Below are positions 15,674 to 24,308 of a stretch of 36,879 nt of DNA, one piece after another. Under the pieces are notes generated by a model, which worked only from the letters and a program-made list of their open reading frames with translations, had not been told where the DNA came from and ran no database searches. The stretch spans positions 1-36,879 of the forward strand of contig CAZRQL010000029.1 of assembly GCA_964602415.1 (NCBI GenBank). Reading direction: 5' to 3'. Position numbers and translations under genes: made by a program. How positions within the stretch are numbered: position 1 is the first letter of the stretch; each line of letters opens with the position of its first letter. The DNA is from CAZRQL01 sp964602415 (GTDB taxonomy: Bacteria; Bacteroidota; Bacteroidia; Cytophagales; Flammeovirgaceae).

Positions 15674-16642
15674 ATGCCCCGCGTTTTAACAGGTCTGCAA
15701 AGCTCTGGCAGACAACACCTTGGCAATCTGTTGGGTGCAATTTTGCCCGCCATACAATTGTCCAACTCATCCACAAACGAGTCTTTTTATTTCATTGCTG
15801 ACTTGCACTCTCTGACCACCATCAAAGATGCCGAGCTCCGCAAAGCCAATGTGTTGGCTACGGCTGCCGCTTGGTTGGCCTGCGGGTTTGATACCGAAAA
15901 GCACTATTTTTATCGCCAATCCCAGATTCCCTTGGTGTGCGAGTTTGCTTGGTACTTGAGTTGCTTTGCCCCCTACCCTATGCTGGCCAACGCCCACTCT
16001 TTCAAGGATAAATCCGAAAACTTGGCAGATGTGAACGCCGGACTCTTTACCTATCCGGTATTGATGGCTGCCGATATTTTGCTCTACGATGCCCACATCG
16101 TACCCGTAGGGAAAGACCAAAAACAGCACTTAGAAATCACTCGCGACATAGCCACTGCCTTCAACAACCGATACGGAGAAATTTTGGTGCTCCCCGAAGC
16201 CCAAATCAGCGAGCAGGTAATGACCATCCCCGGCACGGATGGAAGAAAAATGTCAAAATCTTATGGCAACATTATTGATGTATTTGTACCTGAAAAAGAG
16301 CTAAAAAAGCAGGTGATGAGCATCGTAACCGATAGCACCCCACTGGAAGCCCCAAAAAATCCCGATACCTGCAACGTGTACAAAATATACGCCCTGCTGG
16401 CCGATGAAAACCAACAGGCCGAGATGAGACAAAAATATTTAGCAGGAGGCTATGGCTACGGGCACGCCAAAACAGCCCTGCTGGAGTTGATTTTGGATAA
16501 GTTTGAACGGCAGCGAAGAGAGTTTGAGCGGCTCACCAAAAACCCCGCCGATATTATAGCAACTCTGCAAAAAGGAGAAAAAAAAGCCTCACAAATCGCA
16601 GCCCAAACCATTGAAAAAGTGAGACAAGTTGTTGGGTTTTGA
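15674..16642 (+). CDS. trpS: Tryptophanyl-tRNA synthetase
   Basis: This 322-residue class I synthetase activates tryptophan and charges tRNA-Trp. The HIGH-type motif is HLGN at residues 15-18, within GLQSSGRQHLGNLLGA. The second ATP-binding motif is KMSKS at 192-196. LMAADILLYDAHIVPVGKDQ and QHLEITRDIA are strongly conserved TrpRS blocks. The length is normal for bacterial TrpRS. ATG 15674 is chosen because it starts the canonical MPRVLTGLQSSG and follows a -7 box. The gene ends 2 bases before the stop of the convergent biotin-carrier gene. Confidence 0.97.
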   Translation: MPRVLTGLQSSGRQHLGNLLGAILPAIQLSNSSTNESFYFIADLHSLTTIKDAELRKANVLATAAAWLACGFDTEKHYFYRQSQIPLVCEFAWYLSCFAPYPMLANAHSFKDKSENLADVNAGLFTYPVLMAADILLYDAHIVPVGKDQKQHLEITRDIATAFNNRYGEILVLPEAQISEQVMTIPGTDGRKMSKSYGNIIDVFVPEKELKKQVMSIVTDSTPLEAPKNPDTCNVYKIYALLADENQQAEMRQKYLAGGYGYGHAKTALLELILDKFERQRREFERLTKNPADIIATLQKGEKKASQIAAQTIEKVRQVVGF

Positions 16643-16644
16643 TA

Positions 16645-17142
16645 TTACTCAAACTCAATGAGAAGTGCGTTTTTTTCTACGCTCAACCCTTTTTGAGCTT
16701 TGAGTTTTTTGACCACTCCGCTGCCCGAAGCCTTGATGACATTTTCCATTTTCATGGCCTCCAAAACCAACAGTTTGTCGCCTTTCTCCACAGTTTGCCC
16801 CTCTTGCACGCACACATCCAGTATCAAACCCGGCATAGGAGCTTTCAAATCTTTGAGCTTGTCGGAGGTTTGCTCGCTCATGCCCATTTTGTCCAAGAGC
16901 AAATCCAACTGGTCTTTTAGGCTCACCTCTAGCGTTTTGCCGTTGATTTTCAGGATTACTTTTTTTTCTTCGGGATTGAATTTAATCACTTCAACATTGT
17001 AAGAGCGATTACCCATCAATGTATGAAACTTGTTGCCCTGTAAAGGCAATATATCGGCTATAAAATCTTTCCCGTCAATTTTTATGGTTTCCCCTAAAAC
17101 TTCCACGTCAAAGGTGGTGCCTTGAACCGTTGCTTTTTGCAT
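16645..17142 (-). CDS. Biotin carboxyl carrier protein (acyl-CoA carboxylase type)
   Basis: The 165-residue protein ends in a biotinyl domain (about 97-165) with the biotinylation motif EAMKMEN, Lys131 being the expected biotinyl lysine, and the paired PMPGLI turn. The N-terminal 90 residues match the region preceding the biotinyl domain in separate carrier subunits of propionyl-/methylcrotonyl-type carboxylases and decarboxylases in Bacteroidota. It would carry CO2 between the biotin carboxylase and carboxyltransferase subunits, which are not encoded here. The start at 17142 (MQKATVQG) lies 35 bases inside the preceding glycosyltransferase gene; no later ATG keeps the domain complete. Which carboxylase it serves cannot be told from this window. 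Confidence 0.9.
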   Translation of the reverse strand: MQKATVQGTTFDVEVLGETIKIDGKDFIADILPLQGNKFHTLMGNRSYNVEVIKFNPEEKKVILKINGKTLEVSLKDQLDLLLDKMGMSEQTSDKLKDLKAPMPGLILDVCVQEGQTVEKGDKLLVLEAMKMENVIKASGSGVVKKLKAQKGLSVEKNALLIEFE

Positions 17143-18280
17143 TGTTGGCGATGTTGATGACAAAATTAGCAAAATCCTGCGCAATTGCATCGGCTTGCAA
17201 TTTTTTAATGGCATACTCCCTGCCTCTTTGCCCCATTTCCAGCCGGTCTTGATGAGAGGACGCTAAAATATTTTCTACAACCTCTTCAAAATCAGACTCA
17301 TTGCTCACCCATCCGCAGCCAATCGAGTGCACCAATTCAGCGGCCTCCCCCCCGCCGCCATGAAGCCAAACGGGCTTTCCTGCTGCCATAGCCTCAAACA
17401 ACTTGGCGGGTACAGTGCCAAAAAGCGGCTTCCTCTGGCAAACCAAGACCACATCCGCCGTCGCCATAATAGCCGGAATTTGCTCCGTCGGCATAGCCCC
17501 TACAAGACGTACCTTCTTGGGGGAGCGTTTGAGCAATAAAGAAATTTCCTTTTTCTCAAAACCCTCCCCTACAATAGTAAGGCTCAAATCTTGCAGCCAA
17601 AATTCCTTGACAAGCCTTGCCAAACCATGAGCCAGACCAATAGTACCCACATAAATAACTTCAATTGCTTGATTGGGAGGGTGTGGACGGATTTGAAAAA
17701 AGGAATTTGCTGCTCCTGCCCTAAAGACTACAGGTTGATGATGACGCAGATAAAAAGCTATTTCTTCCGATTGGGTCGTAATATACTGAGAGCGAGCATA
17801 CAAAAAATTCATCCACCATTCGATAGCCCCGAGATGCTTTTTTTCCAATAGTACCGAAATAGCCTGAGGCCACAGATCCGAGACATTGAGCAACAATTTT
17901 GCCTTGGTAACCACAGAAAATAGCCAAGCCAGCGTGGCCATAGTCGGGGGGGGGGACTGACCAATCACCACGTCAGGCGAAAATTGTATCACTTGAGGCA
18001 AAGCCCTAAAGGCCGAAAAAAACAGGGAAAGCATGGAAATCAGCCTATACCAGCCGTTTTGTCCCAAATACAACCAGTATCCAAATCGCAAAATGGGATA
18101 GGAACGAGATTCTGCGGGCGGTAGGCGGTAGAGCTTGGGGTCGGGGTAGATTGGCTTGGAGGTAACTACCAGCACTTTGCACCCTGACTCATGCAGTGCG
18201 TCTGTCCAGCGCGTCAACCTCAAAGAAGCCGCTCCTATCTCCGGCCAAAAAGTATTGACCACCACACAGACCTTTATCAT
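17108..18280 (-). CDS. Glycosyltransferase family 4 (WcaI/WbuB-like)
   Basis: The 390-residue protein has the GT-B layout. The N-terminal domain begins VVVNTFWPEIGAASLRLT (PE..GA loop) and contains DVVIGQSPP and LLLNVSDLWPQAI. The C-terminal nucleotide-sugar domain has IYVGTIGLAHGL, LTIVGEG, VRLVGAMPTEQIPAIMATADV and the E-x7-E type signature near KLFEAMAAGKPVW. It probably transfers a sugar to a lipid-linked or surface glycan. Donor and acceptor are unknown. A promoter with TTG and TAACTTTG lies at the end of the upstream gene. Its 3' end overlaps the biotin-carrier gene. Confidence 0.92.
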   Translation of the reverse strand: MIKVCVVVNTFWPEIGAASLRLTRWTDALHESGCKVLVVTSKPIYPDPKLYRLPPAESRSYPILRFGYWLYLGQNGWYRLISMLSLFFSAFRALPQVIQFSPDVVIGQSPPPTMATLAWLFSVVTKAKLLLNVSDLWPQAISVLLEKKHLGAIEWWMNFLYARSQYITTQSEEIAFYLRHHQPVVFRAGAANSFFQIRPHPPNQAIEVIYVGTIGLAHGLARLVKEFWLQDLSLTIVGEGFEKKEISLLLKRSPKKVRLVGAMPTEQIPAIMATADVVLVCQRKPLFGTVPAKLFEAMAAGKPVWLHGGGGEAAELVHSIGCGWVSNESDFEEVVENILASSHQDRLEMGQRGREYAIKKLQADAIAQDFANFVINIANNAKSNGSRHHL

Positions 18281-18373
18281 GGCGCAAAGTTGAGGGATTG
18301 GTTGCTAATTTCAACTTCCGAAAAAAAGATTGGCCGCTTGGAAAAATGGACAGTCCCAAAGTTGCTCAACTCA

Positions 18374-18402
18374 CAAAGTTACTTTCGATATTCCCTAAAC
18401 AA
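18374..18402 (-). promoter_or_regulatory. Promoter for the family 4 glycosyltransferase
   Basis: On the minus strand TTG (18402-18400), 18 bases, then TAACTTTG (18381-18374). This overlaps the last codons of the family 2 glycosyltransferase gene and gives a leader of about 85 bases to the ATG at 18280. Confidence 0.7.
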
Positions 18403-19107
18403 AGACCTGATTTTCATGTCAATCATACCCAAAATGGCCTCTTTGACGATTCCTTTGGACATTTTGGAGGCTCCGGCGGTGCGGTCTGTAAAAATGATGG
18501 GCACCTCCACTATCTTAAATCCGTATTTCCAAGCCGTGAATTTCATCTCTATTTGAAATGCGTAACCTATGAACCGTATTTTGTCCAAATCGATGGTTTT
18601 TAGGACATCTATTTTGTAGGCTTTGAACCCTGCTGTGGGATCCATAACGGGCAAGCCGGTTACAAATCTAACGTAATAACCTGCAAAATAGCTCAATAGC
18701 ACCCGATACATAGGCCAATTGACCACATTGACCCCGTTGACATAGCGAGAACCAATCGCCAAATCAGCCCCTTGCTCGCAAGCCTCGTAGAGCCTAACCA
18801 AATCGTCGGGGCTGTGCGAAAAATCCGCATCCATCTCAAAAACAAACTCATAGCCTTGGGCAATCGCTTTTTTGAATCCATGTATGTATGCTGTGCCCAG
18901 ACCGGACTTTTGCGCGCGCTCTTCCAATAAAATCCTATCAGGAAATTCTTTTTGCAGTTCTCTGACTTTCAAGGCTGTTCCATCGGGCGAGCCATCGTCC
19001 ACCACCATCACATCAAAGGCGGGACTCAAAGACATAACCTTGCGGATGATGGCCTCTATATTTTCAATTTCGTTGTATGTAGGTATAATTACAATTTTGG
19101 AATTCAC
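18379..19107 (-). CDS. Polyprenol monophosphomannose synthase-like GT2
   Basis: The 242-residue GT-A enzyme of family 2 resembles dolichol/polyprenol-phosphate mannose synthases. VIIPTYNEIENI opens the nucleotide-sugar fold, VVDDGSPDGT and EMDADFSHSPDD supply the metal/nucleotide-binding acidic residues, and IGSRYVNGV and DPTAGFKAYK are family blocks. It would transfer a hexose from a nucleotide sugar to polyprenyl phosphate at the cytoplasmic membrane face. No C-terminal membrane segments are present, which fits the soluble DPM1-like form. The start chosen is GTG 19107, because the fold begins immediately after it. The longer frame from 19173 adds 22 residues that do not fit the family. Confidence 0.9.
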   Translation of the reverse strand: MNSKIVIIPTYNEIENIEAIIRKVMSLSPAFDVMVVDDGSPDGTALKVRELQKEFPDRILLEERAQKSGLGTAYIHGFKKAIAQGYEFVFEMDADFSHSPDDLVRLYEACEQGADLAIGSRYVNGVNVVNWPMYRVLLSYFAGYYVRFVTGLPVMDPTAGFKAYKIDVLKTIDLDKIRFIGYAFQIEMKFTAWKYGFKIVEVPIIFTDRTAGASKMSKGIVKEAILGMIDMKIRSLFREYRK

Positions 19108-19206
19108 TAACTTATATTTTTGACAATCAAAAAGAATGTGAGTCTTTTTTTTCAAACCCAAGCCGCAAATCAAAGTTGTAGGCTTTGAAATAACAAATCT
19201 GACGAT

Positions 19207-19247
19207 AAAAAATTCAATCCCTATTGGTGCTCAAACAGGGATTGAAT
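19207..19247 (-). terminator. Rho-independent terminator after pruA
   Basis: Perfect 11-base arms ATTCAATCCCT (19212-19222) and AGGGATTGAAT (19237-19247). Read on the minus strand the hairpin is followed by TTTTTTA. It lies 14 bases past the pruA stop. Confidence 0.93.
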
Positions 19248-19260
19248 CAAGATAAAAACT

Positions 19261-20889
19261 TTAATCTTTAGCCAAAAACGGATAGCTGTAATCCATTGGA
19301 GGAGCGAAAGTCTCTTTGATGGTTCTGGCTGATACCCAGCGCAAAAGGTTGAGTTTGGAGCCGGCTTTGTCGTTAGTGCCCGAAGCCCTCGCGCCGCCGA
19401 AGGGTTGCTGTCCGACAACCGCCCCCGTGGGTTTGTCGTTGATGTAAAAATTGCCGGCTGCATGTTGCAACTTGCGGGTAGCCAATTCGATAGAGGGTCT
19501 GTCTTGTGCAAAAACAGCACCCGTCAGCGCATAAGGGCTTGTCTGGTCAACCAAATACAAAGCCTCCTCAAAAAGTTCATCTTGGTACAGATAGACGGTG
19601 AGCACAGGTCCAAAAATCTCCTCGCACATGGTAACCGATTGATTGTCTTGGGTTAAAATAACCGTCGGCTCAACAAAATAGCCTTTTGATTTGTCGCATC
19701 CACCCCCAAATACTATTTCGTTAAGTGGATTTTGGCGGGCATTTTCGATATAGTGTTGGATTTTGTCAAAAGATTTTTCGTCTATGACCGCCGAGAAAAA
19801 GGTGCTGATTTGCTCAGGGTTACCGGGCTTAATTTGCGAAAGCATCTCGCCCATGAGTTCTTTGAGCTTAGGCCACAAACTGTTGGGGATATAGGCACGT
19901 GAGGCAGCGGAGCACTTTTGGCCTTGGTACTCAAAGGCTCCGCGTACCAAAGCAACCGCCAAAGCCCTTACATCGGCAGACTTATGGGCCAACACAAAGT
20001 CTTTGCCTCCCGTTTCGCCCACAATGCGGGGGTAACTTTTGTAGCTATCAAGGTGTTGGGCTATGGTGCGCCAAATGTGGTTGAAGGTGCGCGTCCCGCC
20101 TGTGAAGTGTATGCCGGCAAAATCAGGGTGAGAAAAAATCACATTGCCCGCAGTAGCCCCTTCGACATGAACCAAATTGATAACCCCATCAGGTAAGCCA
20201 GCCTCTTTGAGCACCTCCATAATCACCGCAGCGGAATAAATCTGAGCCTCAGCGGCTTTCCAAACCACTGTGTTGCCCATCAAAGCGGGAGCAGTGGGCA
20301 GGTTTCCGGCGATGGCCGTAAAATTGAAAGGGGTCAAAGCAAACACAAAGCCTTCCAAGGGACGGTATTCGGTTCTGTTCCATACCCCCGGACTGCTCTG
20401 CGGCTGCTCGGCGTAAATCTCAGTCATAAATTTGACATTGAAGCGCAAAAAATCTATCAGTTCACATGCGCTGTCTATTTCGGCTTGGTGGGCAGTCTTG
20501 GACTGGCACAGCATGGTAGCGGCATTGATTTTGGCGCGGTACGGACCTGCCAACAGTTCAGCGGCCTTCAAAAAGATAGCAGCGCGACTTTCCCAGTCCA
20601 TCTCATTCCATGCGTACTTAGCTCCCAAAGCCGCATCAATGGCCTGAGCCACATGGTCGCCATCACCTTTGTGGTAGTAGCCTAAAGTGTGGGCGTGATC
20701 GTGGGGTGGTGCAATGCGTACTTTTTGGTCTGTGTAGATTTTTTCAGCCCCAATGTAAAGTGGTATTTCTATTGATTGGGAGCGCAAATTTGCCAATTCG
20801 GTCTTGAGACGCACACGCTCAGGGCTTCCGGGAGCGTAGCCCAAAACAGGCTCGTTGTGGGGAAGCGGAACAGAGAAAAATCCTTTCAT
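19261..20889 (-). CDS. pruA: 1-pyrroline-5-carboxylate dehydrogenase
   Basis: The 542-residue aldehyde dehydrogenase oxidises L-glutamate gamma-semialdehyde to glutamate with NAD+, the second step of proline catabolism. Visible signatures are the cofactor-fold segment LTPFNFTAIAGNLPTAPALM, HFTGGTRTFN, the general-base Glu292 in VGETGGKDF, and the catalytic Cys326 in GQKCSA. GPVLTVYLY, QPFGGARASGTNDKAG and an N-terminus beginning NEPVLGYAPGSPER match the single-domain P5CDH group rather than the bifunctional PutA. Proline dehydrogenase is not adjacent. The gene is a single unit with a strong terminator. Confidence 0.96.
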   Translation of the reverse strand: MKGFFSVPLPHNEPVLGYAPGSPERVRLKTELANLRSQSIEIPLYIGAEKIYTDQKVRIAPPHDHAHTLGYYHKGDGDHVAQAIDAALGAKYAWNEMDWESRAAIFLKAAELLAGPYRAKINAATMLCQSKTAHQAEIDSACELIDFLRFNVKFMTEIYAEQPQSSPGVWNRTEYRPLEGFVFALTPFNFTAIAGNLPTAPALMGNTVVWKAAEAQIYSAAVIMEVLKEAGLPDGVINLVHVEGATAGNVIFSHPDFAGIHFTGGTRTFNHIWRTIAQHLDSYKSYPRIVGETGGKDFVLAHKSADVRALAVALVRGAFEYQGQKCSAASRAYIPNSLWPKLKELMGEMLSQIKPGNPEQISTFFSAVIDEKSFDKIQHYIENARQNPLNEIVFGGGCDKSKGYFVEPTVILTQDNQSVTMCEEIFGPVLTVYLYQDELFEEALYLVDQTSPYALTGAVFAQDRPSIELATRKLQHAAGNFYINDKPTGAVVGQQPFGGARASGTNDKAGSKLNLLRWVSARTIKETFAPPMDYSYPFLAKD

Positions 20890-21032
20890 GTCAGTAATTT
20901 TTGCCCAAATAAAGCAAAAAAATTAAAGCTTTTTGAGGCGAAAGGCTTAATAATTAATAAGTGATGATTTGAATATTTTAAATATCAAGTTTGTAAACAC
21001 AGCCAATCAGATAAAAGTAGTGTTTAAAGTTC

Positions 21033-21040
21033 TAAATTTG
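21033..21040 (+). promoter_or_regulatory. -7 box for the ImmA/IrrE gene
   Basis: TAAATTTG, exact TAnnTTTG, lies 23 bases before the TTG start at 21064. No matching -33 TTG was found. Confidence 0.45.
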
Positions 21041-21063
21041 CCGAACTAACAAATAAAAACTTC

Positions 21064-22227
21064 TTGAAAGTAGAACAGAACATATCAAGACTTAAATATC
21101 TGCTGACATTGTACAAAATGACAGTAGAAGACTTGTTATTGTCTGTAAGCGAAGGGCTTAAAAAACCATTGACCAAAGACGATATTTTATCTAATGAGAT
21201 AAATGTTAGTCACTTAAAACGAATAGACAAGATTTTTAACAAAGGCCTTCACTACTATTTAGACCCAAAATCTCCAGAAGTTTCAAAAGATGCCAGCATT
21301 TTCTTCAGAAAAAACAAGTTTGGGACAGAACTTAATATTGGTGCAAAGAAGATTGTAAACCAATTTGAAGAATTTAAAATATCGCTTTCGGCTATTTCAA
21401 AATTGGCTGAGATAAATATTGACAGGTCTTTGCCAGTCTTTTCTGTTAAAAACGACCCCAAAGCCGTTGCGATTAAAATCAGAAAAGAACTATATCCTGA
21501 CTTTAACCCGATACCAAAAGAGTTTTTACGAGCATTGATTTCAAAACTTGCCGAAAAAAATATTTTGGTTTTCGAGTTTGTAGAGACTTGGAATAAAAAA
21601 GAGAAAGCAAATATTGACGGGTTTTTTCTTGCACCAAATGTAATTGTACTAAAGCGACAACAATCTTCTTTCAGAAGAGAAATTTTTACTCTTATACACG
21701 AGTTAGGACACTACTTGCTTGACGAAGAAGAAATTGAAGAACTTGATATTTCAAACTTCGCTAACAACAAACTTTCAGCCATTGAAAGATGGTGCAACGA
21801 CTTTGCATATTATTTCTTAGCAGGTGAATACAATAAAGCATTTGAACAAATTGACAAAGCTGACGAAACCAATGACTATCACTTTGAACTGATTGAAAAC
21901 ATTTCAAAGCATACACATTTAAGCCAAATTGCACTATTTACAAAGCTATTATTTCAAAAAAAAATATCTCAAAACAACTATAATACAATAAAAACAGACT
22001 TTGACGAACAATACAGGTTACGTCAAGAAGAAGAAAAAAAACAAAGAGAACTTGACAAACTGCAAGGTATTCAAAAAGGTGGTTCAACCCCCAAACCTAT
22101 TAATTCGCCATTGCTCATATCAACCATTCAAACAGCTTTTTATGAAGGTGTTATAAGTGAGTATGATGTTTGTAGGACTCTGAATATTTCACCTGATAAA
22201 CTAGAAAAGTATTTGCAATCAAAATAG
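21064..22227 (+). CDS. ImmA/IrrE-type metallopeptidase with N-terminal HTH-like region
   Basis: The 387-residue protein carries the zinc motif HELGH at 212-216 and the downstream ligand block ERWCNDFAYYFL (Glu241, Asn245), the standard ImmA/IrrE (PF06114) layout. The N-terminal 70 residues look helical and may correspond to the XRE-type domain of this group. The C-terminal 100 residues are Gln/Glu/Lys-rich with a coiled-coil stretch (about 310-345). ImmA/IrrE proteins typically cleave or control a repressor, and XRE-ImmA genes are often paired with a toxin. Start is TTG 21064, as no in-frame ATG occurs between the upstream stop and Met19 (21118). The gene is clearly more AT-rich than its neighbours, which suggests transfer. 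It is followed after 2 bases by a broken DUF4411-like gene. Confidence 0.88.
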   Translation: MKVEQNISRLKYLLTLYKMTVEDLLLSVSEGLKKPLTKDDILSNEINVSHLKRIDKIFNKGLHYYLDPKSPEVSKDASIFFRKNKFGTELNIGAKKIVNQFEEFKISLSAISKLAEINIDRSLPVFSVKNDPKAVAIKIRKELYPDFNPIPKEFLRALISKLAEKNILVFEFVETWNKKEKANIDGFFLAPNVIVLKRQQSSFRREIFTLIHELGHYLLDEEEIEELDISNFANNKLSAIERWCNDFAYYFLAGEYNKAFEQIDKADETNDYHFELIENISKHTHLSQIALFTKLLFQKKISQNNYNTIKTDFDEQYRLRQEEEKKQRELDKLQGIQKGGSTPKPINSPLLISTIQTAFYEGVISEYDVCRTLNISPDKLEKYLQSK

Positions 22228-22229
22228 CA

Positions 22230-22369
22230 ATGACAACAAACTTTTCAAGAAAATACCTGCAATCTGTAAGGAGTTAGAAATCGAAACAATGACTTTACCC
22301 GAATTAATTGCAAAATATGATGGTATCGACCTTGACTTCCGGTCAGCGAAAGACAATTTCTATCAATAG
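22230..22369 (+). pseudogene. Remnant of a DUF4411 (PIN-like toxin) gene, internally deleted
   Basis: ATG 22230 lies 2 bases after the peptidase stop and opens MTTN, then soon reaches a stop. In a different frame, from about 22229 to TAG 22367, the reading NKLFKKIPAICKELEIE, MTLPELIAKYDG, IDLDF is uninterrupted. This resembles, from memory, the C-terminal end of DUF4411 proteins (KIPxxC...LPELL...F). The simplest reading is a gene that began at 22230 and lost most of its middle, leaving both ends joined out of frame. DUF4411 is a PIN-like family commonly encoded directly after XRE/ImmA genes. I cannot confirm the family without a search. A 26-residue peptide from ATG 22289 would be the only intact product. 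Confidence 0.5.
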
Positions 22370-22440
22370 CCATAAAGTTTTGTCAAAAGGTTCTTAGACT
22401 AAAACAATTAATTTACCTTGCGGTCAAATACATAAGCAAA

Positions 22441-24066
22441 ATGTCTGAAACTTACACGCTTGAGTCCATCCAAAACTTCACAGGCAAGTACCCCAAACAA
22501 CTCTGGTATTTATTTTTGATAGAGATGTGGGAGCGTTTTACCTTTTACGGTATGAGGGCACTGCTCACGCTCTATATTTCTCATTTGATGCTGAGTACCG
22601 TTTACACTCCGCTGCCTGACAAAGAACTACAAGAAGCCAAAACACGTTTTGAATCGAGCAACAAAGAGGTACTAAGCCCCTCTCATCCACGCTATTACAT
22701 AGAAACCTCTACGCGAGAGTCTCGCAACCAAGCCGAATCCATCTCCAACCGCCGCTACGGCACGATTCAAGCCTTTATCTACGCGATGGCTTTTTTGGGG
22801 GGCTTGTTGGCTGACCGCATTTTTGGCTCTCGCCGCTCTGTGATGTGGGGAGGTACATTGATGGCAATCGGGACTTTTTTGATGGCCGTACCCACAGCTT
22901 TTAGTTTTTACTTGGGTATCAGTGTGTTGATAGTGGGCAATGGCTTTTTCAAGCCCAATATATCCACCATGGTAGGCTCTCTGTACAAGCCGGGCGATGG
23001 CAGAAGGGACGCGGGGTTTTCACTTTTTTATGCTGGTATCAATGCAGGCGCACTGCTGAGTGGTTTGACGATAGCTTATTTGGGGACTTCTGTAAGTTGG
23101 TCGTTGGGTTTTGGTCTTGCTGGGGCTTTTATGCTGCTGGGCCTTGGGCTGTTTTTGTTCACCCAGCGCACCTTGGGGCCTATAGGCTTGCCACCCAATC
23201 CCGAAAAACTCAACTCCAATTTTTTGATGTATTACGGAGGGTCTTTGGCTTTAGTGCCCTTGTTTTTCGTGCTGGTTTATTATCCCTTTGATATAGAACT
23301 GGGTGGCTTTAAGTTGGTTTTCACGGATTTAATCTTTTTGGTTGCGGCGGTGGTCATTATCAGCTACATAGTCTGGCAAATACGCCTCAGCAGCAAAGAG
23401 GAAGCCAATAAGCTCACTGTGGCTGGCATTTTGATACTATTTTCGGCACTGTTTTGGTCATTTTTTGAGCAAGGCGGTGGCTCGTTGAATTTTTTCGCTG
23501 TTGGCAATGTAAAAAGTGGCGGCTGGAACATGACTCAAGTCAATAACTCGATCAATGCGCTGTGGGTCATCTTGTTGGGCACACCGATAGGGCTTGTTTG
23601 GGTATGGCTCAATCAGCGGGGCAAAGAACCCAACTTGATTGTAAAATTTGGGCTGGGATTTATTTTTCTGGGAGGAGGATTCCTCACTTTTTATGTAAGT
23701 CGTTTTTTTGCTGATACCGATGGTTTGGTTCCTTTGGGTGTATTTGTCTTTGCTTATTTTATCTTGACGATAGGGGAGTTATGTCTCTCACCCATAGGGC
23801 TTTCTATGGTTACCAAGCTCTCCCCTGCCCGCCTGAACGGGGTGATGATGGGAACTTGGTTTTTGGCAAGTGCCTACGGCCAATACGGAGCGGGGCTTAT
23901 AGGTTCGGCTATCGGCGAAAGCGACAGCAACGATCCTTCCAATTTTGCCAAACTGATTGCTTACACAGATGGATACAAAACCATTGGGATGATAGCCATT
24001 GTCGCCGGTCTGGTGCTGGTGCTGATTTCTCCTGTGCTCAAGCGGATGATGGGGGGAGTCAGGTAA
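22441..24066 (+). CDS. POT family proton-coupled peptide transporter
   Basis: The 541-residue inner-membrane protein belongs to the proton-dependent oligopeptide transporter family. The helix 1 signature is EMWERFTFYGMR (proton-coupling Glu28, Glu31, Arg32). The PTR2 block is GNGFFKPNISTMVGSLYKPGD, followed by RRDAGFSLFYAGINAGAL. Later conserved pieces are LFWSFFEQGGGSLNFFA and GELCLSPIGLSMVTKLSP. About 12-14 membrane segments are visible. It likely imports di- and tripeptides. A long polar insertion after helix 2 (about 55-100) is common in Bacteroidota members. It stands alone between the acquired ImmA region and the DUF2520 operon. Confidence 0.95.
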   Translation: MSETYTLESIQNFTGKYPKQLWYLFLIEMWERFTFYGMRALLTLYISHLMLSTVYTPLPDKELQEAKTRFESSNKEVLSPSHPRYYIETSTRESRNQAESISNRRYGTIQAFIYAMAFLGGLLADRIFGSRRSVMWGGTLMAIGTFLMAVPTAFSFYLGISVLIVGNGFFKPNISTMVGSLYKPGDGRRDAGFSLFYAGINAGALLSGLTIAYLGTSVSWSLGFGLAGAFMLLGLGLFLFTQRTLGPIGLPPNPEKLNSNFLMYYGGSLALVPLFFVLVYYPFDIELGGFKLVFTDLIFLVAAVVIISYIVWQIRLSSKEEANKLTVAGILILFSALFWSFFEQGGGSLNFFAVGNVKSGGWNMTQVNNSINALWVILLGTPIGLVWVWLNQRGKEPNLIVKFGLGFIFLGGGFLTFYVSRFFADTDGLVPLGVFVFAYFILTIGELCLSPIGLSMVTKLSPARLNGVMMGTWFLASAYGQYGAGLIGSAIGESDSNDPSNFAKLIAYTDGYKTIGMIAIVAGLVLVLISPVLKRMMGGVR

Positions 24067-24102
24067 AATATACTATAAATTAAGTGGTTTTATATTTTTT
24101 TT

Positions 24103-24166
24103 AGAATTAAATCCTTGAAAATCAAGCGAATCAATCCTTAAAATCTTAAAAATCACTTAAATCTTG
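24103..24166. repeat. AATC-rich dispersed repeat (candidate)
   Basis: The stretch contains AATCAATCCTTAAAATC, TTAAAAATC and ACTTAAATC, with spacings similar to the runs at 3152-3201, 15110-15144 and 15599-15634. It lies just after the POT transporter gene. Low complexity makes chance similarity possible. Confidence 0.35.
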
Positions 24167-24267
24167 GTATAACTTAAGTTGATTGGCTGCGTTTAAAGAA
24201 AGGTGTCAGCCTTTGCCAAATGTCATGTATGATTGGGGTATTTTTTTTAAAACCTTAGTTAATTGAG

Positions 24268-24300
24268 TTGGCTGTTCTGGTTACTTTTGGGCTAAATTTG
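24268..24300 (+). promoter_or_regulatory. Promoter of the DUF2520-SLC13-M61 operon
   Basis: TTG (24268-24270), 22 bases, TAAATTTG (24293-24300). The TTG start at 24309 is only 8 bases past the -7 box, so the message should be nearly leaderless. Confidence 0.75.
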
Positions 24301-24308
24301 AGTCTCGC

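Noticed and set aside
20994..24195. Inverted 16-base pair TAAACACAGCCAATCA (20994) and TGATTGGCTGCGTTTA (24180) around the ImmA-POT region
   Set aside because: One mismatch in 16 bases is expected several times by chance in 37 kb; there are no target-site duplications and no transposase between them.
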